A model generated the notes under the pieces. The model did no database searches. It saw nothing but the letters and a program-made list of their open reading frames with translations, and was not told the DNA's origin. Positions 25,067 to 33,270 of a stretch of 64,000 nt of DNA are shown here, piece after piece. Source of the stretch: Parabacteroides sp. ZJ-118 (GTDB taxonomy: Bacteria; Bacteroidota; Bacteroidia; Bacteroidales; Tannerellaceae); the NCBI RefSeq assembly GCF_011038785.1, contig NZ_JAAKDT010000012.1, forward strand, positions 1-64,000, given 5' to 3'. The stretch's first letter is position 1. Each line of letters opens with the position of its first letter. The position numbers and the translations under genes are program-made.

Positions 25067-27421
25067 ATGAAGAAAAAAAGCGTTTGGGCTTTGGCTTTGG
25101 TGGCGACGCTGGCGTGGGTCGGGGAATCCGCGGCAGCGGCCGTAAACGAGGCTTTTGACCCTGTAGAGTACGTGAACCCTTTGATGGGTACGCAATCCAC
25201 TTTTGAGTTGTCTACAGGAAACACCTATCCGGCGATCGCTCGTCCGTGGGGCATGAACTTCTGGACCCCTCAGACCGGTAAGATGGGAGACGGATGGCAG
25301 TATGTGTATACGGCTAACAAGATCCGCGGTTTTAAACAGACCCACCAACCCAGTCCGTGGATCAATGATTATGGACAATTCGTGATCATGCCGGTGGTTG
25401 GCAAACCGGAGTTCGACCAGGATAAACGTGCGAGCTGGTTCTCTCACAAAGGGGAGATCGCCAAGGCTTATTACTATAAGGTCTATTTGGCGGAGCATGA
25501 CGTGGTGACGGAACTAACACCGACAGATCGTGCGGCTATGTTTCGTTTCACCTTCCCGGAGAACGAGCATTCCTATATTGTGGTGGATGCTTTGGATAAG
25601 GGCTCTTATATCAAGGTCGTCCCGGAGGAGAATAAGATCATCGGTTACTCGACGAAGAACAACGGCGGGGTTCCTGACAATTTCAAGAATTACTTCGTGA
25701 TCGAGTTTGATAAACCTTTTACGTACGAGGCTACATTTGTCGACGCCTCTTTGAGAGAGGGTGCGAGGGAACAAACGAGCGACCATGTGGGAGCCGTTAT
25801 CGGTTTCAAGACGAAGAAAGGCGAGATCGTCCACGCCAAGGTGGCTTCCTCATTTATTAGCTTTGACCAGGCCGCTACCAATATGAAGGAATTAGGGAAC
25901 GATAACTTCGATACCTTGGTCCGGAAGGGTAAGGATATCTGGAATGAGCATCTGGGCAAGATCGAGGTTGAGGGGGGAGATTTGGATCAATACCGTACGT
26001 TTTATTCTTGCTTCTATCGTTCCTTGTTGTTCCCCCGTAAGTTTCATGAGATCAACGCTCAAGGCGAGGTGGTTCATTACAGTCCGTATAATGGTGAGGT
26101 ATTACCAGGCTATCTGTTTACCGATACCGGATTCTGGGATACGTTCCGTAGTTTGTTCCCGTTCTTGAACTTGATGTTCCCGTCTGTAAACAAGGAAATG
26201 CAAGAGGGCTTGATCAATACGTATAAGGAAAGTGGCTTCTTCCCGGAATGGGCAAGTCCGGGTCACCGCGGTTGTATGATCGGTAACAACTCGGCATCTG
26301 TCCTAGTAGACGCTTATATGAAAGGAGTGAAGGTCGATGATTTGGAGACTCTGTACAAAGGTTTGATTCATGGTACGGAAAACGTTCATCCGGAGGTCTC
26401 TTCCACAGGACGCTTGGGACATGAATATTATAATAAGTTAGGATATGTCCCTTACGATGTGAAGATTAACGAGAATGCCGCACGTACGTTAGAGTACGCT
26501 TACAATGACTGGTGTATCTGGCGGATCGCCAAACAGCTAGGCCGTCCGAAAAAGGAATTGGAATTATACGCCCGTCGTGCGTTGAACTACAAGAACCTGT
26601 ACGACAAGGAGACCAAGTTGATGCGTGGTAAGAATGAGAATGGCGAGTTCATGGCCTCGTTCTCTCCGCTGAAATGGGGCGATGCTTTCACGGAGGGCAA
26701 TAGCTGGCACTATTCATGGTCTGTATTCCATGACCCGCAGGGATTAATCGACCTGATGGGCGGTAAGGATTCATTCGTGATGATGCTTGACTCCGTGTTC
26801 GCTGTCCCGCCTTTGTTCGATGATAGCTACTACGGTGGCGTGATCCACGAGATCCGTGAGATGACCGTGATGAATGTGGGTAACTACGCTCACGGTAACC
26901 AGCCGATCCAGCATATGATTTACTTGTACAACTACGCAGGGCAACCTTGGAAGGCTCAATATTGGTTGCGTCAAGTTATGAATAAGATGTACACTCCGGG
27001 TCCGGACGGTTATTGCGGTGACGAGGACAACGGCCAGACTTCCGCTTGGTATGTATTCTCGGCGTTAGGATTCTATCCGGTAGCTCCGGGTACGACCCAA
27101 TATGTGTTGGGTGCCCCCTTATTCAAGAAGGCTACGGTCCATTTTGAGAACGGGAACAGTTTGGTGATCAATGCCCCGGACAACAGCGGGAAGAATATCT
27201 ATATCGAATCCATGACGTTCAACGGCAAGAACTACACCAAGAATTATCTGGATCACAACGACTTGTTTAAGGGTGGCGTGATCAATTTTAAGATGGATGA
27301 GAAGCCGAACAGGAATCGTGGCATTAATCCGGAGGATATGCCTTACTCATTCTCCGTAAACGAGGAAGGAATCCATAAACTTTCCCCTGTCTCTGTAAAA
27401 CCTAGTAAAAAGAAGAAATAA
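25067..27421 (+). CDS. GH92 alpha-mannosidase, copy 1
   Basis: A 784-aa secreted, calcium-dependent exo-alpha-mannosidase of family GH92. Signal peptide: MKKKSVWALALVATLAWVGESAAAA. The mature protein begins with the family's beta-sandwich domain (VEYVNPLMGTQS...GNTYPAIARPWGMNFWTPQTG) and continues into the (alpha/alpha)6 barrel with DTGFWDTFRSLFPFLNLMFP, WASPGHRGCMIGNNSASVLVDAYMKG and the conserved end GDEDNGQTSAWYVFSALGFYPVAPG. The linkage cleaved (alpha-1,2, -1,3 or others) cannot be read from sequence alone. Probably periplasmic. Confidence 0.95.
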   Translation: MKKKSVWALALVATLAWVGESAAAAVNEAFDPVEYVNPLMGTQSTFELSTGNTYPAIARPWGMNFWTPQTGKMGDGWQYVYTANKIRGFKQTHQPSPWINDYGQFVIMPVVGKPEFDQDKRASWFSHKGEIAKAYYYKVYLAEHDVVTELTPTDRAAMFRFTFPENEHSYIVVDALDKGSYIKVVPEENKIIGYSTKNNGGVPDNFKNYFVIEFDKPFTYEATFVDASLREGAREQTSDHVGAVIGFKTKKGEIVHAKVASSFISFDQAATNMKELGNDNFDTLVRKGKDIWNEHLGKIEVEGGDLDQYRTFYSCFYRSLLFPRKFHEINAQGEVVHYSPYNGEVLPGYLFTDTGFWDTFRSLFPFLNLMFPSVNKEMQEGLINTYKESGFFPEWASPGHRGCMIGNNSASVLVDAYMKGVKVDDLETLYKGLIHGTENVHPEVSSTGRLGHEYYNKLGYVPYDVKINENAARTLEYAYNDWCIWRIAKQLGRPKKELELYARRALNYKNLYDKETKLMRGKNENGEFMASFSPLKWGDAFTEGNSWHYSWSVFHDPQGLIDLMGGKDSFVMMLDSVFAVPPLFDDSYYGGVIHEIREMTVMNVGNYAHGNQPIQHMIYLYNYAGQPWKAQYWLRQVMNKMYTPGPDGYCGDEDNGQTSAWYVFSALGFYPVAPGTTQYVLGAPLFKKATVHFENGNSLVINAPDNSGKNIYIESMTFNGKNYTKNYLDHNDLFKGGVINFKMDEKPNRNRGINPEDMPYSFSVNEEGIHKLSPVSVKPSKKKK

Positions 27422-27430
27422 GCAATTAAG

Positions 27431-29776
27431 ATGAACTTCATTCATAAACCAGCAATGTCAGGCATAGCAATATGCCTGACATTTTTCGCGGGACAAGCAG
27501 GTCTTGTCTCACGGATTGCCGGGAAAGCCCTTTTGGCGTCCGCTTTCCTATGGGTGTCGTGCTCCGGTGGGGGAGGAACTTCTCCTTCGGCGATGGACCC
27601 GGTGGATTACGTGAATCCTTATATGGGAAACATCAGCCATTTATTGGTCCCTACTTTCCCGACCGTGCATCTGCCGAACAGTATGCTGCGTGTATATCCG
27701 GAACGTGCGGATTTCACGGGCGACCGTCTAGGCGGCCTACCTATTATCGTGACAAACCATCGTGAGCGTTCTGCGTTCAACCTTTGTCCGTATCAAGGTG
27801 ACGAATCGGGCTTGCGATCCGTGATCGCTTATAGCTATGACCGGGAGAAGATCCTGCCGTACCGTTATCAGGTATATCTGGATAATGAGGAAATCGGTGT
27901 GGATTTCGCTCCATCCCATCAAAGTGCCGTATATTCGCTCACTTTCGGGAAAGAGGGACCGGCTTATCTGATATTTAACAGCCGTAACGGACAGCTACAA
28001 GTAAATGGCAACGCCGTAAGCGGTTATCAATATATAGATAAGAAAACGAAAGTTTTTTTGTATGCCGAGACGAACCGGGAGCCTGTGAAAGCGGGTGCAT
28101 TGTCGAATGGCAGTGTCAAATATAACGAGACCTCCGTGGAAGGTTCCCATGCCGCTATCGCCCTTTTCTTCGGGGAGGACGTGAAGAAACTGGGCGTTCG
28201 CTACGGTATTTCTTTTATCAGCGAGGAACAAGCGAAGAAGAACTTGGTGCGTGAGATCGCCGCTTACGACGTGGATGTGGTAGCGAAGATCGCCCGCGAC
28301 GGCTGGAACGACGCTTTAGGTAAAATACAAGTACAAGGTGGTACCCGGGATGAGAAAACTGTATTCTATACCTCTTTATACCGTTGTTACGAACGCCCGA
28401 TTTGTTTGAGCGAGGACGGACGTTATTACAGTGCTTTCGACGGGAAGATCCATGAGGATGGCGGACGGCCTTTTTATACGGACGACTGGATTTGGGATAC
28501 CTACCGTGCTACACATCCCCTGCGTGTCTTGATCGATAATGAGCGTGAGGACGATATCATCAACTCTTATCTCTTGATGGCGGAGCAGATGGGTACCGAT
28601 TGGATGCCTACTTTCCCGGAGGTGACGGGGGATACACGCCGTATGAACTCAAACCATGCCGTCGCTACTGTGATCGACGCTTACCGTAAGGGCTTGCGTG
28701 GTTTTGAGTTGGAAAAGGCCTATATTGCTTGTAAGAAAGGTATCGAGGAAAAGACCTTGATACCGTGGTCTGCCGCTCCAGCCGGTTGGTTGGATGATTT
28801 CTACAAGGAACACGGCTATATTCCTGCGTTGAGACCGGGAGAGAAAGAAACGGTACCTAATGTATCCGTCTGGGAAAAACGTCAGCCGATCGCCGTGACT
28901 TTAGGTACCTCTTATGATGAATGGTGCTTGTCCCAGATCGCTCAGGAATTGGGAAAGAAAGACGAGGCGGATTATTATCTGTGCCGCTCCTACAACTACC
29001 GGAACGTATTTAATCCGGAGACAGGTTTCTTCCATCCGAAAGATAAGGACGGCAAGTTTATCGATCCGTTGGACTACCGCTATGATGGTGGCCTAGGTGC
29101 CCGTGATTATTACGATGAGAATAACGGATATATCTATCGTTGGGATGTACAGCATAATATTGGTGACTTGATCTCCTTGATCGGGGGCGATGAGGCGTTT
29201 ACCTCTGCCTTGGATTCCATGTTCAATACGCCGCTGGGTATGTCTAAGTGGCAATTCTATTCCACGCTCCCGGACCATACGGGTAACGTGGGTATGTTCT
29301 CTATGGCGAATGAGCCGAGTTTGCATATCCCGTACTTGTATAATTACGCGGGTAAGCCTTGGATGACCCAGAAACGTATCCGTACCTTGTTGAATCAATG
29401 GTTCCGCAATGATTTGATGGGTGTACCGGGTGATGAGGACGGTGGCGGTATGTCTGCTTTCGTTGTCTTCAGCCAGATGGGATTCTATCCAGTGACTCCG
29501 GGTTCTCCTACCTACAATATCGGTAGCCCGATGTTTACCGACGTGAAAGTGGATATGGGTAACGGCAATACGTTCGAGATCCGTGCGAATAATGCGTCCG
29601 ATGAAAATAAATACGTACAATCCGCTAAGCTAAATGGTGTAACCTTGAACCAGCCTTGGTTCAAGCATAGCGATATCGCCGCCGGAGGTTTGTTAGAGTT
29701 AGAGATGGGACCGAAAGCGAACAAGGAATGGGGACTGGAAACTCCTCCTCCTTCTGCCGCTCCGATGCCAAAATAA
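27431..29776 (+). CDS. GH92-family glycosidase, divergent copy 2 (lipoprotein-like)
   Basis: A 781-aa GH92 protein, clearly more divergent than copy 1. It keeps the N-terminal VDYVNPYMGNISHLLVPTFPT motif, DDWIWDTYRATHPL, and the end motif GDEDGGGMSAFVVFSQMGFYPVTPG. The N-terminus is long and has two hydrophobic stretches ending in LWVSCSGGGG, which looks like a lipoprotein signal with Cys near residue 44, but the family GH92 start is normally closer. A perfect 13-bp hairpin followed by T residues lies in the first 55 bases of this frame (27454-27486). It starts 10 bp after copy 1. Confidence 0.9.
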   Translation: MNFIHKPAMSGIAICLTFFAGQAGLVSRIAGKALLASAFLWVSCSGGGGTSPSAMDPVDYVNPYMGNISHLLVPTFPTVHLPNSMLRVYPERADFTGDRLGGLPIIVTNHRERSAFNLCPYQGDESGLRSVIAYSYDREKILPYRYQVYLDNEEIGVDFAPSHQSAVYSLTFGKEGPAYLIFNSRNGQLQVNGNAVSGYQYIDKKTKVFLYAETNREPVKAGALSNGSVKYNETSVEGSHAAIALFFGEDVKKLGVRYGISFISEEQAKKNLVREIAAYDVDVVAKIARDGWNDALGKIQVQGGTRDEKTVFYTSLYRCYERPICLSEDGRYYSAFDGKIHEDGGRPFYTDDWIWDTYRATHPLRVLIDNEREDDIINSYLLMAEQMGTDWMPTFPEVTGDTRRMNSNHAVATVIDAYRKGLRGFELEKAYIACKKGIEEKTLIPWSAAPAGWLDDFYKEHGYIPALRPGEKETVPNVSVWEKRQPIAVTLGTSYDEWCLSQIAQELGKKDEADYYLCRSYNYRNVFNPETGFFHPKDKDGKFIDPLDYRYDGGLGARDYYDENNGYIYRWDVQHNIGDLISLIGGDEAFTSALDSMFNTPLGMSKWQFYSTLPDHTGNVGMFSMANEPSLHIPYLYNYAGKPWMTQKRIRTLLNQWFRNDLMGVPGDEDGGGMSAFVVFSQMGFYPVTPGSPTYNIGSPMFTDVKVDMGNGNTFEIRANNASDENKYVQSAKLNGVTLNQPWFKHSDIAAGGLLELEMGPKANKEWGLETPPPSAAPMPK
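27454..27486 (+). terminator. Perfect hairpin with GCAA loop and T tract at the GH92-2 start
   Basis: AATGTCAGGCATA (27454-27466), loop GCAA, then TATGCCTGACATT (27471-27483) and further T residues to 27486. This is a 13-bp perfect stem with a GNRA-type tetraloop. It lies inside the apparent signal-peptide region of GH92 copy 2, so it could attenuate transcription between the two genes or mark a palindromic insertion. A second small dyad (GACAAG/CTTGTC) follows. Confidence 0.6.
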
Positions 29777-29816
29777 TTTCGGGCGTTTGTAGATGGTTGG
29801 ATCAAACTTAAAATCT

Positions 29817-30464
29817 ATGGATAATAAAATCATATTGACAATAGGCCGCCAATTCGGAAGCGGCGGCCGTGAGATCGGACAACGTTTGGCGAAGGAGTTG
29901 GGTATCGGTTACTATGATAAGGAACTGGTTTCCGTGGCGGCCCGTGAGAGTGGATTGTGTGAGGATGTTTTTGAGAAGGTGGACGAGCGTGCCTCCAGCG
30001 GTTTATCATATGCTTTTACGATGGGGTACTCTTCTTTTATGGGAGGGATGTTTACACCTTATAATGATATTTTGTCTAATGACGGTCTTTTTAAGATACA
30101 GAGCGACGCAATCCGTAAGTTGGCGGAGACTGATTCGTGTGTGTTGGTAGGACGTTGCGCCGATTATATCCTCCGGGATGATCCGGCTTGTTTGAGTTTC
30201 TTTATCCATAGCTCGGTGGAGAGCCGGATCCAAAAGATCGTGGAAAGGCATGACGCGACGGTGGAAGAGGCAAGGAACATGATGGAGAAGACGGATAAAT
30301 CCCGTGCGGCTTATTATAATTATTATACGAATAAGACATGGGGAATGGCTTCTTCTTATAATTTCTCGATTGATGTATCCGTATTGGGAATCGACGAGAC
30401 CGTGGAATTTATGAAAAACTTTATCGAGCGCAGATTGAACAAGCGTCCGCCTCATTTCGGATAA
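29817..30464 (+). CDS. Cytidylate kinase-like family protein
   Basis: A 215-aa P-loop protein of the cytidylate-kinase-like family. The N-terminus reads IILTIGRQFGSGGREIGQRLAKELGIGYYDKEL, with the glycine-rich nucleotide loop and the Arg typical of the group, and VLVGRCADYIL precedes the lid segment rich in Arg and Asp. The start at 29817 is used because the upstream in-frame ATG (29793) adds a short unrelated extension. True CMP kinases share the fold but not this sequence pattern; the substrate of this family is not established. It may be read from the GH92 transcript (40 bp gap). Confidence 0.85.
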   Translation: MDNKIILTIGRQFGSGGREIGQRLAKELGIGYYDKELVSVAARESGLCEDVFEKVDERASSGLSYAFTMGYSSFMGGMFTPYNDILSNDGLFKIQSDAIRKLAETDSCVLVGRCADYILRDDPACLSFFIHSSVESRIQKIVERHDATVEEARNMMEKTDKSRAAYYNYYTNKTWGMASSYNFSIDVSVLGIDETVEFMKNFIERRLNKRPPHFG

Positions 30465-30501
30465 ATCGTGTTTCACATCTAGGTGTTATACTATTTTTTT
30501 G

Positions 30502-30509
30502 TACATTTG
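30502..30509 (+). promoter_or_regulatory. Promoter of the TPP-riboswitch/thi4 transcript
   Basis: TACATTTG is a perfect -7 box. It places the transcription start near 30516, a few bases before the riboswitch aptamer begins. Confidence 0.7.
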
Positions 30510-30518
30510 CCCCTGGCT

Positions 30519-30606
30519 TTTCACATAGGGGTGCCCGGTTCATGCGGGCTGAGATTATACCCATCGAACCTGATCTGGGTAATGCCGGCGAAGGGAAAAT
30601 AAGGTA
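30519..30606 (+). promoter_or_regulatory. TPP riboswitch (THI element)
   Basis: The sequence contains the conserved THI-box blocks in order: GGGGTGCC, GGCTGAGATTATACCC, GAACCTGATCTGGGTAATGCC and GGCGAAGGGA. It binds thiamine pyrophosphate and should repress the thiazole synthase gene 70 bp downstream. CACATAG near the 5' side (30522-30528) is complementary to CTATGTG at 30635-30641 in the leader, so an alternative or extended stem could form the expression platform. No strong T tract follows, which hints at translational rather than transcriptional control. Confidence 0.95.
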
Positions 30607-30676
30607 GAACTAGGGAATAAGGGGGGCGTTACCTCTATGTGCTCCCCGATGTTTAAACTTTAATTAGTTATTTAAG

Positions 30677-31447
30677 ATGGAACAGATTGTTTCAAGTGGA
30701 ATCATTGGCTCTTACTTCGAGAAGTTGAAGAGGAACTTGTCTGTGGATGTAGCGATCGTGGGAGGAGGACCTTCCGGTATCGTGGCCGCTTATTTCTTGG
30801 CGAAAGCCGGTAAGAAGGTGGCGTTGTTTGATCGTAAGCTGGCTCCTGGTGGAGGTATGTGGGGTGGCGCTATGATGTTCAATGATATCGTGGTGCAGGA
30901 AGAGGCTATGCCGATTATCAAGGAATTGGGCGTGAGTCATAAGGAAGGTGCTGATGGCACGTATATCATGGATTCGGTACATACCACTTCCGCTTTGATT
31001 TATCAGGCGACGAAGGCGGGCGCTACGATCTTTAACTGCTATTCGGTAGAGGACGTGGTGTTTCATAACGATGCCGTAGCCGGTGTGGTAGTGAACTGGG
31101 CTCCGGTAATCCGTGAGGGAATGCACGTTGATCCGCTGACGATCATGGCAAAGGCGGTCTTGGAAGGTACGGGGCATGATTGCGAGATCGCCCGTGTGGT
31201 AGCCCGTAAGAACGATATCCAATTGAATACACCGACCGGAGGCGTGATCGGCGAGCGTTCCTTGAACGTGGAGCTGGGTGAGCAGACAACGGTGGAGAAT
31301 ACGAAGGAGATCTACCCCGGATTATTCGTTTCCGGTATGGCCGCTAATGGTGTAAGCGGTAGCTTCCGTATGGGACCGATCTTTGGCGGCATGTTGATGA
31401 GCGGTAAGAAGGCGGCTGAGTTGATCTGCGAAAAACTTAAAATTTGA
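30677..31447 (+). CDS. thi4: Thi4-type sulfide-dependent thiazole synthase
   Basis: Makes the thiazole precursor of thiamine from NAD and glycine. The 256-aa protein has an FAD/NAD-type Rossmann start (VDVAIVGGGPSGIVAAYFLAKAG, residues 23-45), LAPGGGMWGGAMMF, and the C-terminal GLFVSGMAANGVSGSFRMGPIFGGMLMSG. In yeast Thi4 a Cys donates its own sulfur and the enzyme dies after one turnover; here the equivalent position in GMHVDPLTIM is His150, as in archaeal Thi4, which uses free sulfide catalytically. The TPP riboswitch upstream confirms the pathway. Its stop codon is formed by the first unit of a heptamer repeat. Confidence 0.95.
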   Translation: MEQIVSSGIIGSYFEKLKRNLSVDVAIVGGGPSGIVAAYFLAKAGKKVALFDRKLAPGGGMWGGAMMFNDIVVQEEAMPIIKELGVSHKEGADGTYIMDSVHTTSALIYQATKAGATIFNCYSVEDVVFHNDAVAGVVVNWAPVIREGMHVDPLTIMAKAVLEGTGHDCEIARVVARKNDIQLNTPTGGVIGERSLNVELGEQTTVENTKEIYPGLFVSGMAANGVSGSFRMGPIFGGMLMSGKKAAELICEKLKI

Positions 31448-31503
31448 GAATTGAGAATTGAGAATTGAGAATTATGGATCGTTGCATCTTTAATTCTCAA
31501 TTC
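31444..31503. repeat. Heptamer repeat with inverted arm after thi4
   Basis: Four tandem copies of TTGAGAA (31444-31471) are followed by ATTA; GAATTGAGAATTA (31462-31474) is exactly complementary to TAATTCTCAATTC (31491-31503). The structure could serve as a transcript end for thi4. The same heptamer, in reverse, recurs four times inside carA (46291-46318), so it belongs to a repeat family rather than being specific to this gene. Confidence 0.8.
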
Positions 31504-31581
31504 CCTACGGTTTCCCGTTTTTCCGGGAGATTTTTATTTATCGCAAACGTACAACATTCGTGCAAAAATAAAAAATATCCT

Positions 31582-31589
31582 TACCTTTG
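31582..31589 (+). promoter_or_regulatory. Promoter -7 box for the His-rich gene and efflux operon
   Basis: TACCTTTG, an exact match to TAnnTTTG. The inferred start near 31596 lies between the candidate ATGs at 31594 and 31606 and so favours 31606 for the next gene. Confidence 0.65.
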
Positions 31590-31605
31590 TGCTATGTGTG
31601 AGAAA

Positions 31606-31998
31606 ATGAAACATAGGATCGTACAATACGTGGTGCTGGCGGCCGGCATCTTGACATTACTCTCTGTGGTTATCCCTCACCATCATCATCGGGACGGGAT
31701 GCCCTGTTATCAATCCTTGATCTCGGAGCAAGCGCATGGCGATAAAAACGCTGATACGCATGATTGTGGTTGTGACGGGCATAACTTAGCCTATTTCGGT
31801 ACGCATATTTCTCACTTTACATATGGGGATGTGGATATACATCTGATGCCGTTACTTGTCTTATTCGATTACATTTATCCACCCGAACCGGCGTTTTGCG
31901 GACAGCACCTTGAGCATGAGAACGCCTCGTATATTGAGTCGCTGCACGATACTTGGATAGTGAGCGCCTCGGGACTTCGCGCCCCTCCTATGTCTTGA
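31606..31998 (+). CDS. Small His/Cys-rich exported or membrane protein
   Basis: A 130-aa protein of a kind often found beside metal-efflux genes in Bacteroidota; I cannot give a firm family name. It begins with one hydrophobic segment (VQYVVLAAGILTLLSVVI, residues 6-23) followed directly by HHHHRDGMPCYQ (25-36), then a His/Cys cluster THDCGCDGHN near 51-60, and ends LRAPPMS. The clusters suggest metal binding in the periplasm. The start at 31606 is chosen from the promoter position. The cusB-like gene follows after 78 bp, so it may be a metal chaperone or sensor for that system. Confidence 0.7.
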   Translation: MKHRIVQYVVLAAGILTLLSVVIPHHHHRDGMPCYQSLISEQAHGDKNADTHDCGCDGHNLAYFGTHISHFTYGDVDIHLMPLLVLFDYIYPPEPAFCGQHLEHENASYIESLHDTWIVSASGLRAPPMS

Positions 31999-32076
31999 TA
32001 TCTCGTTTGTGAGAGCGGGTGAGGACTGACTTGCCCCTATTTATATTAGTATTAACGATATCAAGTTTTTTACACA

Positions 32077-33255
32077 ATGAAGAAAATATATTTGGTAGGT
32101 GCGATGTGCGCTTATCTGTTTGCCGGTTGTGCGGGAAATGCGCCGCAAGCCGGACACGACCATGAACACGAGGGACACGACCATGAACACGAGGGTCACG
32201 ACCATGAGCATGAGGCCGGTGGTACCCATCCCGGCGAGATTGTCTTTAAGAAAGCCTTGGCCGAGGCCGTTGGTCTGCAGACCGTAACGGTTAATCCTGC
32301 TTCTTTCACGGATGTGATTAAGACGAGCGGGCGAGTAACGGCGGCGCAGGGGGAGGAGTCCGTGATCGTCGCTACCGTACCCGGAGTGATCTCGTTTGGT
32401 AGCTTGCCGTTCGTGGATGGTACGGCGGTACGTAAGGGGCAGGCCGTGTTGAGTATCGCTTCTAACACTCTCTCGGATGGCGATGTGGCGGAGAGGGCTA
32501 AATTCGCTTATGAGACGGCCAAAAAGGAATATGAGCGTATGCAAGCCTTGGTAGGCGATAAGATCGTATCCGCCAAGGATTTTGAGCAGGCTCGTTTGAA
32601 TTACGAGAACGCCAAGGTCGCTTATGAGGCGATAGCGGGAAAACAGACAGCTAAAGGTGTGTCTGTAGTCTCTCCCTTGAGCGGTTACCTGAAGAACATC
32701 CAAGTGAAAGAGGGTGATTATGTATCCGTAGGCCAGCCTTTGGCTACGATCTCGCAAAACAATCGCTTGGTATTGCGTGCGGACGTGTCTGAGAAATATT
32801 ACAATAATCTTCCCATGATTCAAACCGCTAATTTTAGGACTCCGTATGATAACGCTCTTTATAAACTGTCTGATTTGCGCGGACGGCTATTATCTTATGG
32901 GAAGTCTTCCGATATGAATTCCTCCTATGTACCGGTGACTTTCGAATTCGACAATAAAGGGACGGTTATCCCCGGTTCTTTCGTGGAGATCTTTTTGTTG
33001 ACAAAGCCGATGGCGAATGTTTTGAGCGTGCCTGTCTCCGCCCTGATCGAGGAGCAGGGTATTTATTCGGTATTTATCCGCCTGGATGAGGAAGGCTATA
33101 AGAAGCAATGGGTGACGTTGGGAGCGAATAACGGCTCGGAGGTGCAAATCCTTTCCGGATTGAAGCCGGGTGATGAGGTCGTGACCTGCGGCGCTTACCA
33201 GATCAAGTTATCTTCCGCTTCCCATGCGATACCGGCTCATAGCCATAGTCATTAG
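32077..33255 (+). CDS. RND efflux periplasmic adaptor lipoprotein (CusB-like)
   Basis: A 392-aa membrane-fusion protein joining the inner-membrane pump to the outer-membrane channel. The lipoprotein signal ends at LFAGC (Cys18). The mature protein starts with a His-rich stretch made of three GHDHEHE units, a probable metal-loading site. A split lipoyl domain (VIVATVPGVISFGSLPFVDGTAVRKGQAVLSI and GVSVVSPLSGYLKNIQVKEGDYVSVGQPL) flanks a helical hairpin; beta-barrel and membrane-proximal domains follow. The C-terminus HAIPAHSHSH is again His-rich. First gene of cusBAC-like operon, 15 bp before the pump. Confidence 0.93.
   Translation: MKKIYLVGAMCAYLFAGCAGNAPQAGHDHEHEGHDHEHEGHDHEHEAGGTHPGEIVFKKALAEAVGLQTVTVNPASFTDVIKTSGRVTAAQGEESVIVATVPGVISFGSLPFVDGTAVRKGQAVLSIASNTLSDGDVAERAKFAYETAKKEYERMQALVGDKIVSAKDFEQARLNYENAKVAYEAIAGKQTAKGVSVVSPLSGYLKNIQVKEGDYVSVGQPLATISQNNRLVLRADVSEKYYNNLPMIQTANFRTPYDNALYKLSDLRGRLLSYGKSSDMNSSYVPVTFEFDNKGTVIPGSFVEIFLLTKPMANVLSVPVSALIEEQGIYSVFIRLDEEGYKKQWVTLGANNGSEVQILSGLKPGDEVVTCGAYQIKLSSASHAIPAHSHSH
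32152..32214 (+). repeat. Three tandem 21-bp units encoding GHDHEHE
   Basis: Units 32152-32172 and 32173-32193 are identical, and 32194-32214 differs at three bases. The direct repeat could change copy number by slippage in whole codons and so alter the His content of the adaptor's N-terminus. Confidence 0.9.
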
Positions 33256-33270
33256 CAGGAGGGACGTTTC

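Noticed and set aside
31444-31503. CRISPR-like array
   Set aside because: Heptamer units have no spacers and are far too short; no cas genes are nearby.
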